Assembly: GCA_012798535.1 (NCBI GenBank)
Contig: JAAZMZ010000063.1
Coordinates: 31,631 to 95,630 of the forward strand
Length of the DNA stretch: 64,000 nt
Source: Leptolinea sp.
GTDB lineage: Bacteria > Chloroflexota > Anaerolineae > Anaerolineales > Anaerolineaceae
Direction of reading: 5' to 3'
The notes under the pieces: generated by a model
Told to the model about the DNA's origin: nothing
The model's database searches: none
What the model saw: only the letters and a program-made list of their open reading frames with translations
Translations under genes and position numbers: made by a program
Shown here: piece after piece, positions 50,788 through 59,501 of the stretch
Position numbering within the stretch: position 1 is the first letter of the stretch
Layout: each line of letters opens with the position of its first letter

Positions 50788-52650
50788 ATGGAGTTTCGCA
50801 AATATAACCCTCCAAAAGAAGCGATAGAAATCTTAAATGCCGCCCCCGGAGTGATCGCTGCCAGCACTATTCCGCAGTTGATCGATCTGTCTTGCGGCGG
50901 ACCGGGCAGCAGCTACTTTGAAGTTGCCTATGAAGTTAAAGGAAAAGGTTGGGTGACAGAAGCCACGGTCAGCCGGGTGCGCAACGGTGTGGCAGCCAAT
51001 TATCTGGAACCTTATATGCGCCGGCGAGACCCGGAATGTATGGTGATCGGTGACCAGAATCCCACCGATAAACCAACCTTCGCCTCGCGTTTTGGGGATG
51101 AATTCGACACACTGCGTAAAGAAACATTTAAATGGTTGAAAACTCAGCAATTATTGATCTTCGGATTTGTGGCCGGTCAAAAAGGCATGGGCACAGATGC
51201 CCTGGTCATTGCTCCATCCAATGCCGGTTTCTTCGCGCTTGGGCTGGCCATGTTACAGGGCATCATCCCCTACGATGAGATTCCCGATGATTTTGAACCG
51301 CATATGATCATCTACGTGGCGCCGCCTTTCCGGCACACCCATTTTTCCGGAGAACAGGTGGTCGTTCATAACCGTCTGGAAGGTATGCACGAGTTGTATT
51401 CTTATAACCTCTACCCCGGCCCCAGCGCTAAGAAGGGTGTTTACGGCGTACTGATCAGCCTGGGTGAAAAAGAAGGCTGGGTGACCACCCATTGCTCCAC
51501 CGCCCAGTTAATCACTCCTTATGACAACGTGATTACTTTTATGCATGAAGGCGCCAGTGGTGGCGGCAAAAGTGAAATGCTGGAACAGGTGCATCGCGAA
51601 ATGGACGGCCGCATCTTGCTCGGGGAAAACATCATTACCAAAGAAACCCGGCATATCGAAATTCCGCGCACCTGCCAGATCCGCCCGGTGACAGACGATA
51701 TGGCTCTATGCCACCCATCCATCCAGACAGATAATAAGAAACTGAGCGTGGTTGATGCCGAAAAAGCCTGGTTTATGCGCGTCAACCACATCGAACATTA
51801 TGGCACAGATGTTCAAACCGAGCGGTTGACAGCCGAGCCGCCCGAACCGTTACTTTTTCTCAATATTGATGCCGTCCCCAATAGCCGGGCTCTTATCTGG
51901 GAACACATCATGGACGCTCCCGGCAAACGCTGTTCCAATCCTCGCGTCGTCATCCCGCGCCGCATTATCCCCGGAATAGTAAATGAGCCGGTCAGTGTGG
52001 ATATCCGCAGTATGGGTGTTCGCACACCGCCCTGTACCCGGGAAAATCCCACCTATGGTATCATCGGAATGTTCCACATTCTGCCTCCGGCACTGGCCTG
52101 GTTGTGGCGTCTGGTAGCACCGCGCGGACATGATAATCCCAGTATCGTTGAAACTGAAGGGATGAGCAGTGAAGGTGTGGGATCCTACTGGCCCTTTGCC
52201 ACAGGCCGCCGGGTTGACCAGGCTAATTTGTTATTCAAGCAGTTCAAAGAGAACACACGCACATCCTATGTGTTAATTCCCAATCAGTATATCGGCGCAT
52301 GGAAGGTAGGTTTCATGCCACAGTGGATTGCCCGCGAATATCTGGCCCGCCGCGGGAATGCCAAATTCCGCCCGGAACAGATCCGTAAAGCCCGCTCTCC
52401 TCTTCTCGGATATACCATGCACCAGCTATTGATCGAAGGCCGCATGATAGCCCGCTGGTTTCTGCAGGTGGATACGCAGCCGGAAGTCGGGGAAGAAGCC
52501 TACGATCACGGCGCAAAAATCCTGACCGATTTCTTCAAAGAATGCCTGCAAGATTTTCTGCATCCCGAATTGGATCCGTTGGGCAGACAGATCATCGATT
52601 GCTGTCTTCAGGACGGCAGCCTGGAAGATTACGAATCGTTCATCAAGTAG
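50788..52650 (+). CDS. DUF4914-like P-loop protein
   Basis: A 620-residue cytosolic protein that resembles DUF4914, a family of unknown function; the name is from memory and should be checked. A phosphate-binding loop HEGASGGGKSEML lies near residue 265, inside a region (GVLISLGEKEGWVTTHCSTAQLITPYDNVITFMHEG) reminiscent of the PEP carboxykinase/HPr kinase P-loop fold. The protein is full of conserved Trp, His and Arg patches and has no transmembrane segment or signal peptide. GAGGAG lies ten bases before the ATG. Its activity is unknown. Confidence 0.7.
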   Translation: MEFRKYNPPKEAIEILNAAPGVIAASTIPQLIDLSCGGPGSSYFEVAYEVKGKGWVTEATVSRVRNGVAANYLEPYMRRRDPECMVIGDQNPTDKPTFASRFGDEFDTLRKETFKWLKTQQLLIFGFVAGQKGMGTDALVIAPSNAGFFALGLAMLQGIIPYDEIPDDFEPHMIIYVAPPFRHTHFSGEQVVVHNRLEGMHELYSYNLYPGPSAKKGVYGVLISLGEKEGWVTTHCSTAQLITPYDNVITFMHEGASGGGKSEMLEQVHREMDGRILLGENIITKETRHIEIPRTCQIRPVTDDMALCHPSIQTDNKKLSVVDAEKAWFMRVNHIEHYGTDVQTERLTAEPPEPLLFLNIDAVPNSRALIWEHIMDAPGKRCSNPRVVIPRRIIPGIVNEPVSVDIRSMGVRTPPCTRENPTYGIIGMFHILPPALAWLWRLVAPRGHDNPSIVETEGMSSEGVGSYWPFATGRRVDQANLLFKQFKENTRTSYVLIPNQYIGAWKVGFMPQWIAREYLARRGNAKFRPEQIRKARSPLLGYTMHQLLIEGRMIARWFLQVDTQPEVGEEAYDHGAKILTDFFKECLQDFLHPELDPLGRQIIDCCLQDGSLEDYESFIK

Positions 52651-52653
52651 CGA

Positions 52654-53430
52654 TCAATATCCCTGATAGACGCTCTGCATAAAGCGGTGGATGACTCGTT
52701 CCATGACATCCGCCGCTATTATTTTCAGAAAAGATATCGGCCTTTCGACATAATATGCAGCATCGAACCACCCTTTTTCATTCCAGTAGGCGTTATCTGT
52801 AGGATTGGATTCCTTCAGATATTTCGCGTTGATCCGCCAGACCCGAAAACGGATCAGCTCATACAACCCTGGAGAGGGGTGTTTCTGTGATTTGACGGCC
52901 GCGTAAAACTTTTCAGCCGTCTTTTGCAAATCCAGTTCCTGTTTGGCCTGTCGTCCGGGCTGCAAGGCTTCATGATGGGCAATTCCGATCCCCGCCACAA
53001 AGGTGAATCCCCAGTTGGTCACGTTTAATTTGATGTAATCCAGCGTCTCTTTAAATTGCCCGCCGCCGCTTGCCAGCGCCATGGCGTATTTACCGAAGAA
53101 ACGCGGCCGGTGCCAGAGATAGGCAAAATGATCAAAGGGCTTTTTTAATAGAGCCGAGATCTGCAAGGCATATACCGGAGAGGTGAATATCACACCGTCG
53201 GCTTCCAGCATTTTCTGCTGAAGCAGCGGTGTGTCATCTTTTAATGGGCAATGGGATTCACCGTTGAAAATGCAGGCGTGACAGCCCAGGCAATCTTTCA
53301 GATTCAAATCCCGCAGCCAGAGATACTCCACATCCACATTCGGGTGCGTTTTCAACTGTTTTTCCAACCGGGTTGCACCCCAGTAACTTTCCCCTTTACG
53401 AGGACTACCCAGCACCACCAGTATTTTCAT
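52654..53430 (-). CDS. NADPH-dependent FMN reductase-like protein
   Basis: A 258-residue flavodoxin-fold oxidoreductase. N-terminal MKILVVLGSPRKGESY is the FMN phosphate loop; CLGCHACIFNGESHCPLKDD is the Cys-containing motif of the multimeric flavodoxin/iron-sulfur flavoprotein group; GVIFTSPVYALQISALLKKPFDHF is typical. The C-terminal 90 residues extend past the usual domain, with aromatic and basic residues. Electron acceptor unknown. Convergent with the DUF4914-like gene. Confidence 0.85.
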   Translation of the reverse strand: MKILVVLGSPRKGESYWGATRLEKQLKTHPNVDVEYLWLRDLNLKDCLGCHACIFNGESHCPLKDDTPLLQQKMLEADGVIFTSPVYALQISALLKKPFDHFAYLWHRPRFFGKYAMALASGGGQFKETLDYIKLNVTNWGFTFVAGIGIAHHEALQPGRQAKQELDLQKTAEKFYAAVKSQKHPSPGLYELIRFRVWRINAKYLKESNPTDNAYWNEKGWFDAAYYVERPISFLKIIAADVMERVIHRFMQSVYQGY

Positions 53431-53633
53431 AATGTTAACCTCAATCTATATTGTCGCGCCCATAAGAGAAGCGTATATTTTTACCACAATTTCTACATCC
53501 CCAAAAAACCTTCAATATTTTGAATCATCTGTAGGGATTAACCTTACGTTTACCTATCTTTAAACCATTCTTCGCCTAACCAGCAGGTATTCATGATATT
53601 TTCTTTTTATCTATCGAATAAACCGGATTAAAA

Positions 53634-54452
53634 ATGCACGATGTACCAGGAATGGAATACTCACCGGAAGCGACATTGGACGACCTGCCCTCCATGGAAT
53701 CATCTATTGAATACACATCACCAGGAGAGGAAGTCCTCTTTCTATTCGAAAGGAATCCGAATTGCCCCGGTGTAATCGTGATAAAAGAAAACGAAGTTCA
53801 AGGATTGATCTCGCGTGATGCATTTTTTGAAAAGACCGGCAAGAAATTTGGAGTTGAGATTTTTCTCAACCGTCCGATTCACCTGATGCTCGAAGATCAA
53901 AGACAACCGCCCTTGATTCTTCCAGCCCGGGAACAGATCAGCCAGGCAATATTCAAAGCCTTAAAACGTAATATGGAAAATGTTTATGATCCAATAATCA
54001 TAGAGAAATCGCGAACCTACAGAATTATCGATATTTTGAGTATTTTCATGGCAGAGAACAAAATTCTTTTGAATTTGCATAAACAGCACCTTTTTACCGT
54101 TTCATCCGGAATGGCAATTTCTGATTCGGAGGCGGCTCGTGTTTTTTCTAAATTCACCGGGATTTTAGAGGAAACCTCGGAAAACATTCTGTCGAGAAGA
54201 TATACAGTAGCATGTGAAATATGCCACTCTTCTATATCATTCAATATTGCGGATGTCATCCGCTCGTATCCACAGATTACGCAGGGGATAGAAATTCATT
54301 CCCGAATGGGTAATCAATCCTATATCGTCTATATTCGACATTCATGCGACGGAACAATCCGTGAGATTCCCGTGCAATTCGATGACGATTTTAATATCCG
54401 TGCTCTCAGACCATCCAGATTGGTGGAGACTTATGTGCAATCAACTGTGTGA
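53634..54452 (+). CDS. CBS-like sensor paired with small GTPase
   Basis: A 272-residue soluble protein. Residues 30-90 (GVIVIKENEVQGLISRDAFFEKTGKKFGVEIFLNRPI) and 92-140 (PPLILPAREQISQAIFKALKRNMENVYDPIIIEKSRTYRIIDIL) look like the CBS-like pair found in some EAL and PP2C signalling proteins. The C-terminal 85 residues form a separate unit with CEIC (194-197) and HSC (236-238), a possible zinc site. Its 3' end overlaps the GTPase start by 20 bases, so the two are translated together. It may act as effector, localiser or exchange factor for the GTPase. Confidence 0.65.
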   Translation: MHDVPGMEYSPEATLDDLPSMESSIEYTSPGEEVLFLFERNPNCPGVIVIKENEVQGLISRDAFFEKTGKKFGVEIFLNRPIHLMLEDQRQPPLILPAREQISQAIFKALKRNMENVYDPIIIEKSRTYRIIDILSIFMAENKILLNLHKQHLFTVSSGMAISDSEAARVFSKFTGILEETSENILSRRYTVACEICHSSISFNIADVIRSYPQITQGIEIHSRMGNQSYIVYIRHSCDGTIREIPVQFDDDFNIRALRPSRLVETYVQSTV

Positions 54453-55077
54453 AATTAACGTTCTTGAGAAGGTGACCGGTTTTGTTCTTCCTGTCGGTAA
54501 TGGAGCAGTTGGGAAATCCACTCTATCTCTGGTTTTGGAACAAAACAAGAACGGATTCCCAAATACAAAGAAATCAATGAATCTTGAATTTGTGTATGTT
54601 AACGATTATGTAGAAATCGATCGGACCGGATATCAAATAATGCAGCAATTTTTTGTGCCTCCCGGTCAAAAATCGACTGAAGGGATCGACCAGGTGTACA
54701 GTTTTGAGCGGATCATAGAGACGTATGTATTTTTATTCCGTCGAATAGATGTCGTGTTGCTCATTTATAAAGTGGATGAACTTGAGTCTTTCAATGACCT
54801 GGAATACTGGATACGGCAATCCATTTCACTCTGCGATGAGTTCACTCAATTCATTCTGGTTGGAACCCATCTGGATAGAAATGATACTCGCCAGGTGACC
54901 GAAACCATGGTTATGAATGGAATCAATTATCTCACCCACCTGATCAAACTATCGCTGTCCAACTGGTCAGGTCGTTGTTCGGCCTGTGAAGTATCAGCTC
55001 TTACCGGTGAAAACCTTGAACAGCTCAGGCATACCATATCCCGGGCTATTCTGGATTCAAGACAGCCCGCCGGATAA
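54433..55077 (+). CDS. Small Ras-like GTPase
   Basis: A 214-residue P-loop GTPase. G1 GNGAVGKST (22-30); G3 reads PPGQK rather than DxxG (76-80); G4 GTHLD (144-148) in place of NKxD; G5 EVSALTG (186-192). This resembles bacterial Ras-superfamily proteins of the MglA/Rup type. The divergent G3 and G4 imply altered hydrolysis or nucleotide use. Start ATG 54433 is supported by GGAGA five bases upstream; the gene overlaps the CBS-like protein gene. No GAP-like Roadblock gene is adjacent. Confidence 0.82.
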   Translation: MCNQLCEINVLEKVTGFVLPVGNGAVGKSTLSLVLEQNKNGFPNTKKSMNLEFVYVNDYVEIDRTGYQIMQQFFVPPGQKSTEGIDQVYSFERIIETYVFLFRRIDVVLLIYKVDELESFNDLEYWIRQSISLCDEFTQFILVGTHLDRNDTRQVTETMVMNGINYLTHLIKLSLSNWSGRCSACEVSALTGENLEQLRHTISRAILDSRQPAG

Positions 55078-55119
55078 CCGGTATGTAGATTCACATTTTT
55101 TCATCGGTCATCTCATGAA

Positions 55120-56103
55120 TTATCGGTTTCGCACCATTTTCCCCGACTTTGGAATAATCGACCGGACTGCTTCCAGCGCCGAATCAAGCGTGTATCCCAG
55201 GAACGTTCCGGCAATCTTGTCGATCAATTCGGGCTGCTGATTGAAAGCGCTTCCTCCAAATCCCAGATATGGAGCCGGTTTTAATGCAGCCAGTTTTGTC
55301 TGCAGGTGGTCGATCAACTCCGCCGATTCCTGTGAGGTGGCCGCCATCACGACCATTGCCGGACGTTCGTATTTGGCATAATCCACAAGGTCATCCAGCG
55401 GCAGGTCCGGTCCAAGATATTCCACCCGGTATCCATCACTCCGCAGCATCACCGCCATCATCAGACTACCGATTTCATGCAGTTCGGTCGGAGCACATCC
55501 GACCAGAATGAATGGAGCGTTGCTGCGCACCGGAAACGCCTGAAAGATGGTCAGTAAATTACCCCGCAGGTATGTGCTGGAGAAATGTTCCGTGGCAACC
55601 GGGATTACACCGTTCGCCCAGGCTTCACCGATCTCCACCAGTGCCGGGATCATAGTCTTCAGCATATAGGTATTGAGGTCATACATACTATAGGCTTCAT
55701 GCAGTAGGTCGCCGGCACGGGCTTCATCATGCTTGATCAAAGCAAGATAAAGCTCATGGGCGATCTGTTCGGGCGGGATGGGAGGCACAACCGGTTTGGG
55801 CGACGAGAAAGGGATGACCGGAGATGTTTCCAATTGACCGCCGTTCTTTTGCATTTGCCGCAATTCCGCGACCGCGCTGCTGATGGAAATCCCCGCATCG
55901 ATGCGGTTTTTGATCCAGTGCAGAGTGGCAATATCCCGCTCGGAATACAGGCGGTAACGGTTGTCTCCCCGGTGTGGGTTCAACAATTCGTGACGGCGTT
56001 CCCAGGCACGCAATGTTACCGGCAGAATGCCCGTTTGGTCGCATACCGCTTTGATCGTATATTTGGGATCGTCTGAAATCGCTTCGATGGATGATAATGC
56101 CAT
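55120..56103 (-). CDS. CarH/LitR-like B12-binding MerR regulator
   Basis: A 327-residue protein. MerR winged helix-turn-helix (about 12-85: YTIKAVCDQTGILPVTLRAWERRHELLNPHRGDNRYRLYSERDI), a helical B12-binding cap (about 110-190) and a Rossmann B12 domain (about 195-315). The cobalamin motif is E207-L-H209-E-I-G212, and the cap has W162 with E172-H173, matching adenosylcobalamin-dependent photoreceptors that repress DNA in the dark. The residue after the Trp, a histidine in CarH as I recall it, is alanine here. Target genes are not obvious; carotenoid genes are absent from this window. Confidence 0.88.
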   Translation of the reverse strand: MALSSIEAISDDPKYTIKAVCDQTGILPVTLRAWERRHELLNPHRGDNRYRLYSERDIATLHWIKNRIDAGISISSAVAELRQMQKNGGQLETSPVIPFSSPKPVVPPIPPEQIAHELYLALIKHDEARAGDLLHEAYSMYDLNTYMLKTMIPALVEIGEAWANGVIPVATEHFSSTYLRGNLLTIFQAFPVRSNAPFILVGCAPTELHEIGSLMMAVMLRSDGYRVEYLGPDLPLDDLVDYAKYERPAMVVMAATSQESAELIDHLQTKLAALKPAPYLGFGGSAFNQQPELIDKIAGTFLGYTLDSALEAVRSIIPKSGKMVRNR

Positions 56104-56452
56104 GATTTACCTCAAAATCGAAATGGGAACTTGACTATTCTGATAGTACCAACCTGCCATTGACAGGAAGGTTAAACAGACTGTATACATTAATCTAGTA
56201 CGGAATGTTAAACTTTTACTGTTAATCCTGAAAAATCTTTGTAAGAAATGTTTAGAATTCCTTAATATTTTCATTCTTTTTCCCGCCCCTTCGGGGATTG
56301 GTTGTATTATCTACAAATATGATACATATTGTATATATTATAACGCTTTACCTATAAAAAGAATTAAGCCAATCTAAGAAAAACGTGGAATAGTCAACAG
56401 GCAATTCCACGCTTTATATTGAACCAATCGAATAGCACCTATCGGGTGGTCT
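56104..56452. other. AT-rich gap with palindromes and a terminator
   Basis: About 350 bases, AT-rich, without a gene. It is upstream of the CarH-like gene and downstream of the arsenic remnant. TGTATACA near 56170 and GATACATATTGTATAT near 56320 resemble MerR-type dyads and might be CarH-like operators. A hairpin terminator lies at 56384-56411. Confidence 0.5.
56384..56411 (-). terminator. Terminator after acr3 remnant
   Basis: CGTGGAAT pairs with ATTCCACG across a 12-base loop; on the minus strand a T run follows. It ends the former arsR-acr3 operon. Confidence 0.7.
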
Positions 56453-56659
56453 TTATACCTCAGAGACGAACATCTTCTTCTTTAACCAGAAGGCCACATT
56501 CACCAGACCGATCATCATCAGTACTTCGACCAGCGGGCCAATAACGGCTGTGAATGCCTGGCCTGAATTGATGCCCAAAACGGTCACGGCCACAGCAATG
56601 GTCAGTTCGAAATTATTACTGGCCACCGTGAAAGACAGGGTTGTAGTCTTTTTGTAATC
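56453..56659 (-). pseudogene. Remnant of ACR3-type arsenite permease
   Basis: The minus strand encodes [24 protein letters not shown] and [14 protein letters not shown], then [12 protein letters not shown], the C-terminal end of ACR3/ArsB-type arsenite exporters (about 68 residues). All earlier helices and any start are missing. The 5' end runs directly into the arsR gene in a different frame, so a deletion removed the end of arsR and most of acr3. Not functional as a transporter. Confidence 0.85.
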
Positions 56660-56861
56660 CTCGCCGGTCGCTGATCAAACCGATGTCGCGCAGCACGGCC
56701 AAATGCTGACTGACATACGACTGCCGGGTATCCAGAATGGCTTCAAAGTGGCAGACACAGTGTTCCCCCTTGCGCAGTTCTTCCAGGATGGCCAGACGCG
56801 CCGGATTGGGAATGGCCTTGAAGAGGTCTTCCAGTATTTTCTCGTTAGGTTTCTTAATCAT
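56616..56861 (-). CDS. ArsR-family repressor, C-terminus truncated by deletion
   Basis: An 81-residue winged-helix protein. Residues 10-72 are a typical ArsR domain ([61 protein letters not shown]), with the metal-sensing [12 protein letters not shown] cysteine pair. The wing and dimer helix are cut short: the last eight residues (NPVFHGGQ) come from acr3 DNA read out of frame. ArsR would normally repress an arsenic operon. The fragment may still fold or may be inactive. Confidence 0.85.
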   Translation of the reverse strand: MIKKPNEKILEDLFKAIPNPARLAILEELRKGEHCVCHFEAILDTRQSYVSQHLAVLRDIGLISDRRGLQKDYNPVFHGGQ

Positions 56862-56880
56862 ATTCTGAAGAATGAATATG
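56859..56880. promoter_or_regulatory. ArsR operator-like inverted repeat
   Basis: CATATTC and GAATATG face each other with eight bases between, overlapping the arsR start. Fits an ArsR-type autoregulatory site. Confidence 0.5.
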
Positions 56881-56925
56881 TTATATCTCCCTTAAGAAAA
56901 TTATCAATAGTGACAGGATTAAATA

Positions 56926-57579
56926 TCAATCTTCTTCCGGTTGATCGATATCCAGAACTTTGACCCCCAGAAGACCAACCACCTGTAATGTCTGATGCGG
57001 AGCAATGATCGCGCCCTGCATTTCTTCCACCCCGATCTTCAGCCCCCCAATCTGGGCGGTACGCAGGTCCGTTCCCTGCATTTTAGCCAGATGGAAATTG
57101 GCTTCCAGCAAGTCGCAATCACTGAAAACCATTCCGCGGACATCCGCACCGTCAAAGGATGCCTTGCGAAGCACGCACTTGGAAAAGCGGCAGTTCTTGA
57201 ACTTCGTCGAGACCAGCGACAACCCTTCCGCCTGGCAGTGGATGAATTCCACATCTTCGAAGATCGCCTCCAGCATCTGCGCACCCAGCAGCCGGCAGCC
57301 CTGAAAGATCACCCGCCGGAAGAAAGACTTTTCCCACTCCGCGCCGGAGAACTCACAGAGATCTAGGATGGAATCGACCACCCGCAGACCGGGCAGATTA
57401 GAACGCATCATCTGCAGCTTGCGTGCCTTCACCTGCTCAAGGATCAATCCGCCAGCATGCAGGTTGCTGTAGTCCAGGCCGTTCACGGTGGATTGATAGA
57501 TGTGCAAATGATCGTCAAAGATCTCCGGCTCATTGGCCGGCATTGGTTTGGGCAGGCGGGGAGGGTGGATCTTCTGCAT
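56926..57579 (-). CDS. Pentapeptide-repeat protein
   Basis: A 218-residue protein with pentapeptide-like repeats of the A(D/N)LxX kind from about residue 40 to 190 (CEFSGAEWEKSFFRRVIFQGCRLLGAQML, FDGADVRGMVFSDCDLLEANF), expected to form a right-handed beta helix. The ends are non-repetitive. QnrB-like proteins of this fold protect gyrase, but many others have unknown roles. AGAGGAAAG precedes the ATG at 57579. Followed upstream by a DinB-like gene in the same direction. Confidence 0.85.
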   Translation of the reverse strand: MQKIHPPRLPKPMPANEPEIFDDHLHIYQSTVNGLDYSNLHAGGLILEQVKARKLQMMRSNLPGLRVVDSILDLCEFSGAEWEKSFFRRVIFQGCRLLGAQMLEAIFEDVEFIHCQAEGLSLVSTKFKNCRFSKCVLRKASFDGADVRGMVFSDCDLLEANFHLAKMQGTDLRTAQIGGLKIGVEEMQGAIIAPHQTLQVVGLLGVKVLDIDQPEED

Positions 57580-57597
57580 CAATTGGTCTTTCCTCTA

Positions 57598-58098
57598 TTA
57601 TTGGTTCAAAATGGAGTGAATATCGTCAAGGTGCCCGGTGAGATGCTCGACGTGCATCCTCACCACATCTTCCACCGAGATCCGGGATTCTTCACTTTCT
57701 CCCGGCCAGCGGATCTTCACCGAGCGTTCCCAGGCATCCGGCGTCAGCCGCAGCAATTCCACCATATGCGCACGGTTGGCACGCAGCAGAGCCAGTGAAA
57801 TCTCCACCGATCGTTCGGTGTACTTCCAGTTCCGCGACCATTCCATCTGCGGCCTGTCCCAGTACCACTGCAGGGTGAACTCGCCGTCCGGGTTGCCCAG
57901 CGCTGCCAGAATACAGATTTTCCAGAGGTCATCACCGTCCGCGATATGGTGGGCGATCTCCCGGATCGACCATTCCCCCGGCGCAGAGCACTTTTCAAGA
58001 TCATCGTCAGAAAGATTTCTCAATACCGTTTCCAGCCTCTGCGGACCAGTCGCATATTGTTCCAGTAATTCACCACGTGAGATGACTTTATCCACCAT
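57598..58098 (-). CDS. DinB-family metal-binding protein
   Basis: A 166-residue four-helix-bundle protein. The three-His metal site is suggested by IAHHIADGDD (about 49-58) and HVEHLTGHLDDI near the C-terminus, with the conserved APGEWSIREIAHH motif of the DinB_2 group. Enzymes of this superfamily include thiol S-transferases; this one is uncharacterised. It lies 18 bases upstream of the pentapeptide-repeat gene and may form an operon with it. Confidence 0.88.
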   Translation of the reverse strand: MVDKVISRGELLEQYATGPQRLETVLRNLSDDDLEKCSAPGEWSIREIAHHIADGDDLWKICILAALGNPDGEFTLQWYWDRPQMEWSRNWKYTERSVEISLALLRANRAHMVELLRLTPDAWERSVKIRWPGESEESRISVEDVVRMHVEHLTGHLDDIHSILNQ

Positions 58099-58262
58099 TT
58101 TGCCTCCCTGTTCAAATCACAAAAAGCAGATGGTTGGAACCATTTTACCTGTAAAGTCAATCCACTCCAACCGTCTGGTGTTCGGCGCTTTCCTATCGGA
58201 TTCAAAAACCGTACAATAATTCACAATACATTCAATCCAACCAAAAAGTGGAGGGGAATACC

Positions 58263-58643
58263 ATGACCATTCCTGAACCATCAGAAATCCCGGCGACATC
58301 TGTTCCTGAAACTCCCTGGTTCAAGAGTAAGAAAATGTGGATCGCTATTCCCGTCGGGCTGGTGTTGATCGGTCTGAGTTTCACCATATACCGGCCGGCT
58401 GTGGCTATTGCCGGCATGATGACCGATTCCTGTTCGGGTGAATCCAATGCCTATCAAATGTGGGATATCTGGCTGGGTTATCTGTGGCCGGTGGTCATGT
58501 TCCTGTGTGCGCTGTATCCGCCTTTCCTGATCCTTAAAAACAAATCCTGGGGAAAAGTGCTCCTGGGAATTCTGGCAGGCGGTGTAATCACGGTCACCTG
58601 GTATCTGCTCTGGGCACCGGTTCTCTGGATCACGGGGTGTTGA
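58263..58643 (+). CDS. Small three-helix membrane protein, unknown function
   Basis: A 126-residue protein. After a Pro-rich cytosolic head, three hydrophobic segments lie at about 26-50, 65-85 and 95-120, ending ITGC. A conserved-looking loop MMTDSCSGES carries a Cys. GGAGGGGA precedes the ATG at 58263. No family recognised. Divergent from the DinB gene. Confidence 0.7.
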   Translation: MTIPEPSEIPATSVPETPWFKSKKMWIAIPVGLVLIGLSFTIYRPAVAIAGMMTDSCSGESNAYQMWDIWLGYLWPVVMFLCALYPPFLILKNKSWGKVLLGILAGGVITVTWYLLWAPVLWITGC

Positions 58644-58708
58644 TCCTTTCATTTTTTCTATCATTCTCCCCCGATTCCATCACCGAACCAGGGGAGTAAT
58701 AGAAATTT

Positions 58709-59500
58709 TTAACTGGACGCGCTGGAGTATCGTCTCAATCCTACCTGGAAGAGATACGACCCGGCCGTAAGAAGAAAAACTGCCAACCCGAGACTGGCAG
58801 CCAGCATACCGGGATGCAAAGCGCCGGTCAACGCTTCCACCGGAACGGTGGTGATCATCCCCACCGGCACCACCCAGATGAGCACCGCCCGCAGCCAGCC
58901 GGGGTACATACCCATCGGGTAACGCGCCATCTGAAAGAGGCCGTCGAAAATCCAGGTGAACAACACTCCCGGGCTCCAAAATATCAGCGCGGAAAAGATC
59001 AGCAGGATGGCATACAGGATGGTCAAGCCCGAGATCAGCGTCAGAACAAACAGGACGATCTGCCCAACACTCAGGGTGGCCTGAAGCCGGATGACAGCGG
59101 TGATGAATACTCCCAATCCGAGGAGCACATCAAACAGCGAATATAACCGCCACTTACGCAGGCTGACCAGCGCCTGCGTATCGAGAGGCCGCAGCAGGAC
59201 AAAGTCGAATTTCCCCGACCAGATCTCACCATCCATGCCGGCCAGCGCGTCCAACCCGGGACCGATGAATAGCCCGCGCAGCGCCGTGACGATCAAATAG
59301 TCACCCAGCAGTGCCAGAGTGGCATTCATATCCCAGCCCTGAATGGTCTCGATCTGCCCGAAAAGGATCATGATCCCCAGTACTCCAGTGGCCAGATTTA
59401 ATAGGGAAGAAAACAAACCGATGAAGAAATTGGATCGGTACGCCGCTTCCTCTTGAAAAGAGACTTTCATAAATTTCGGGATCAATTTCAAAAATTGCAT
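58709..59500 (-). CDS. ABC-2 type permease subunit (second)
   Basis: A protein of about 263 residues with six hydrophobic helices. The pattern MKVSFQEEAAYRSNFFIGLFSSLLNLATG and a cytosolic SGKFDFVLLRPLDTQALVSLR segment place it in the DUF990/ABC-2 family of two-permease exporters. Start ATG 59500 is supported by GGAGG six bases away. Third gene of the ATPase-permease-permease operon, one base after the first permease. Substrate unknown; similar systems export antibiotics or daunorubicin-like drugs. Confidence 0.88.
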   Translation of the reverse strand: MQFLKLIPKFMKVSFQEEAAYRSNFFIGLFSSLLNLATGVLGIMILFGQIETIQGWDMNATLALLGDYLIVTALRGLFIGPGLDALAGMDGEIWSGKFDFVLLRPLDTQALVSLRKWRLYSLFDVLLGLGVFITAVIRLQATLSVGQIVLFVLTLISGLTILYAILLIFSALIFWSPGVLFTWIFDGLFQMARYPMGMYPGWLRAVLIWVVPVGMITTVPVEALTGALHPGMLAASLGLAVFLLTAGSYLFQVGLRRYSSASS

Positions 59501-59501
59501 T

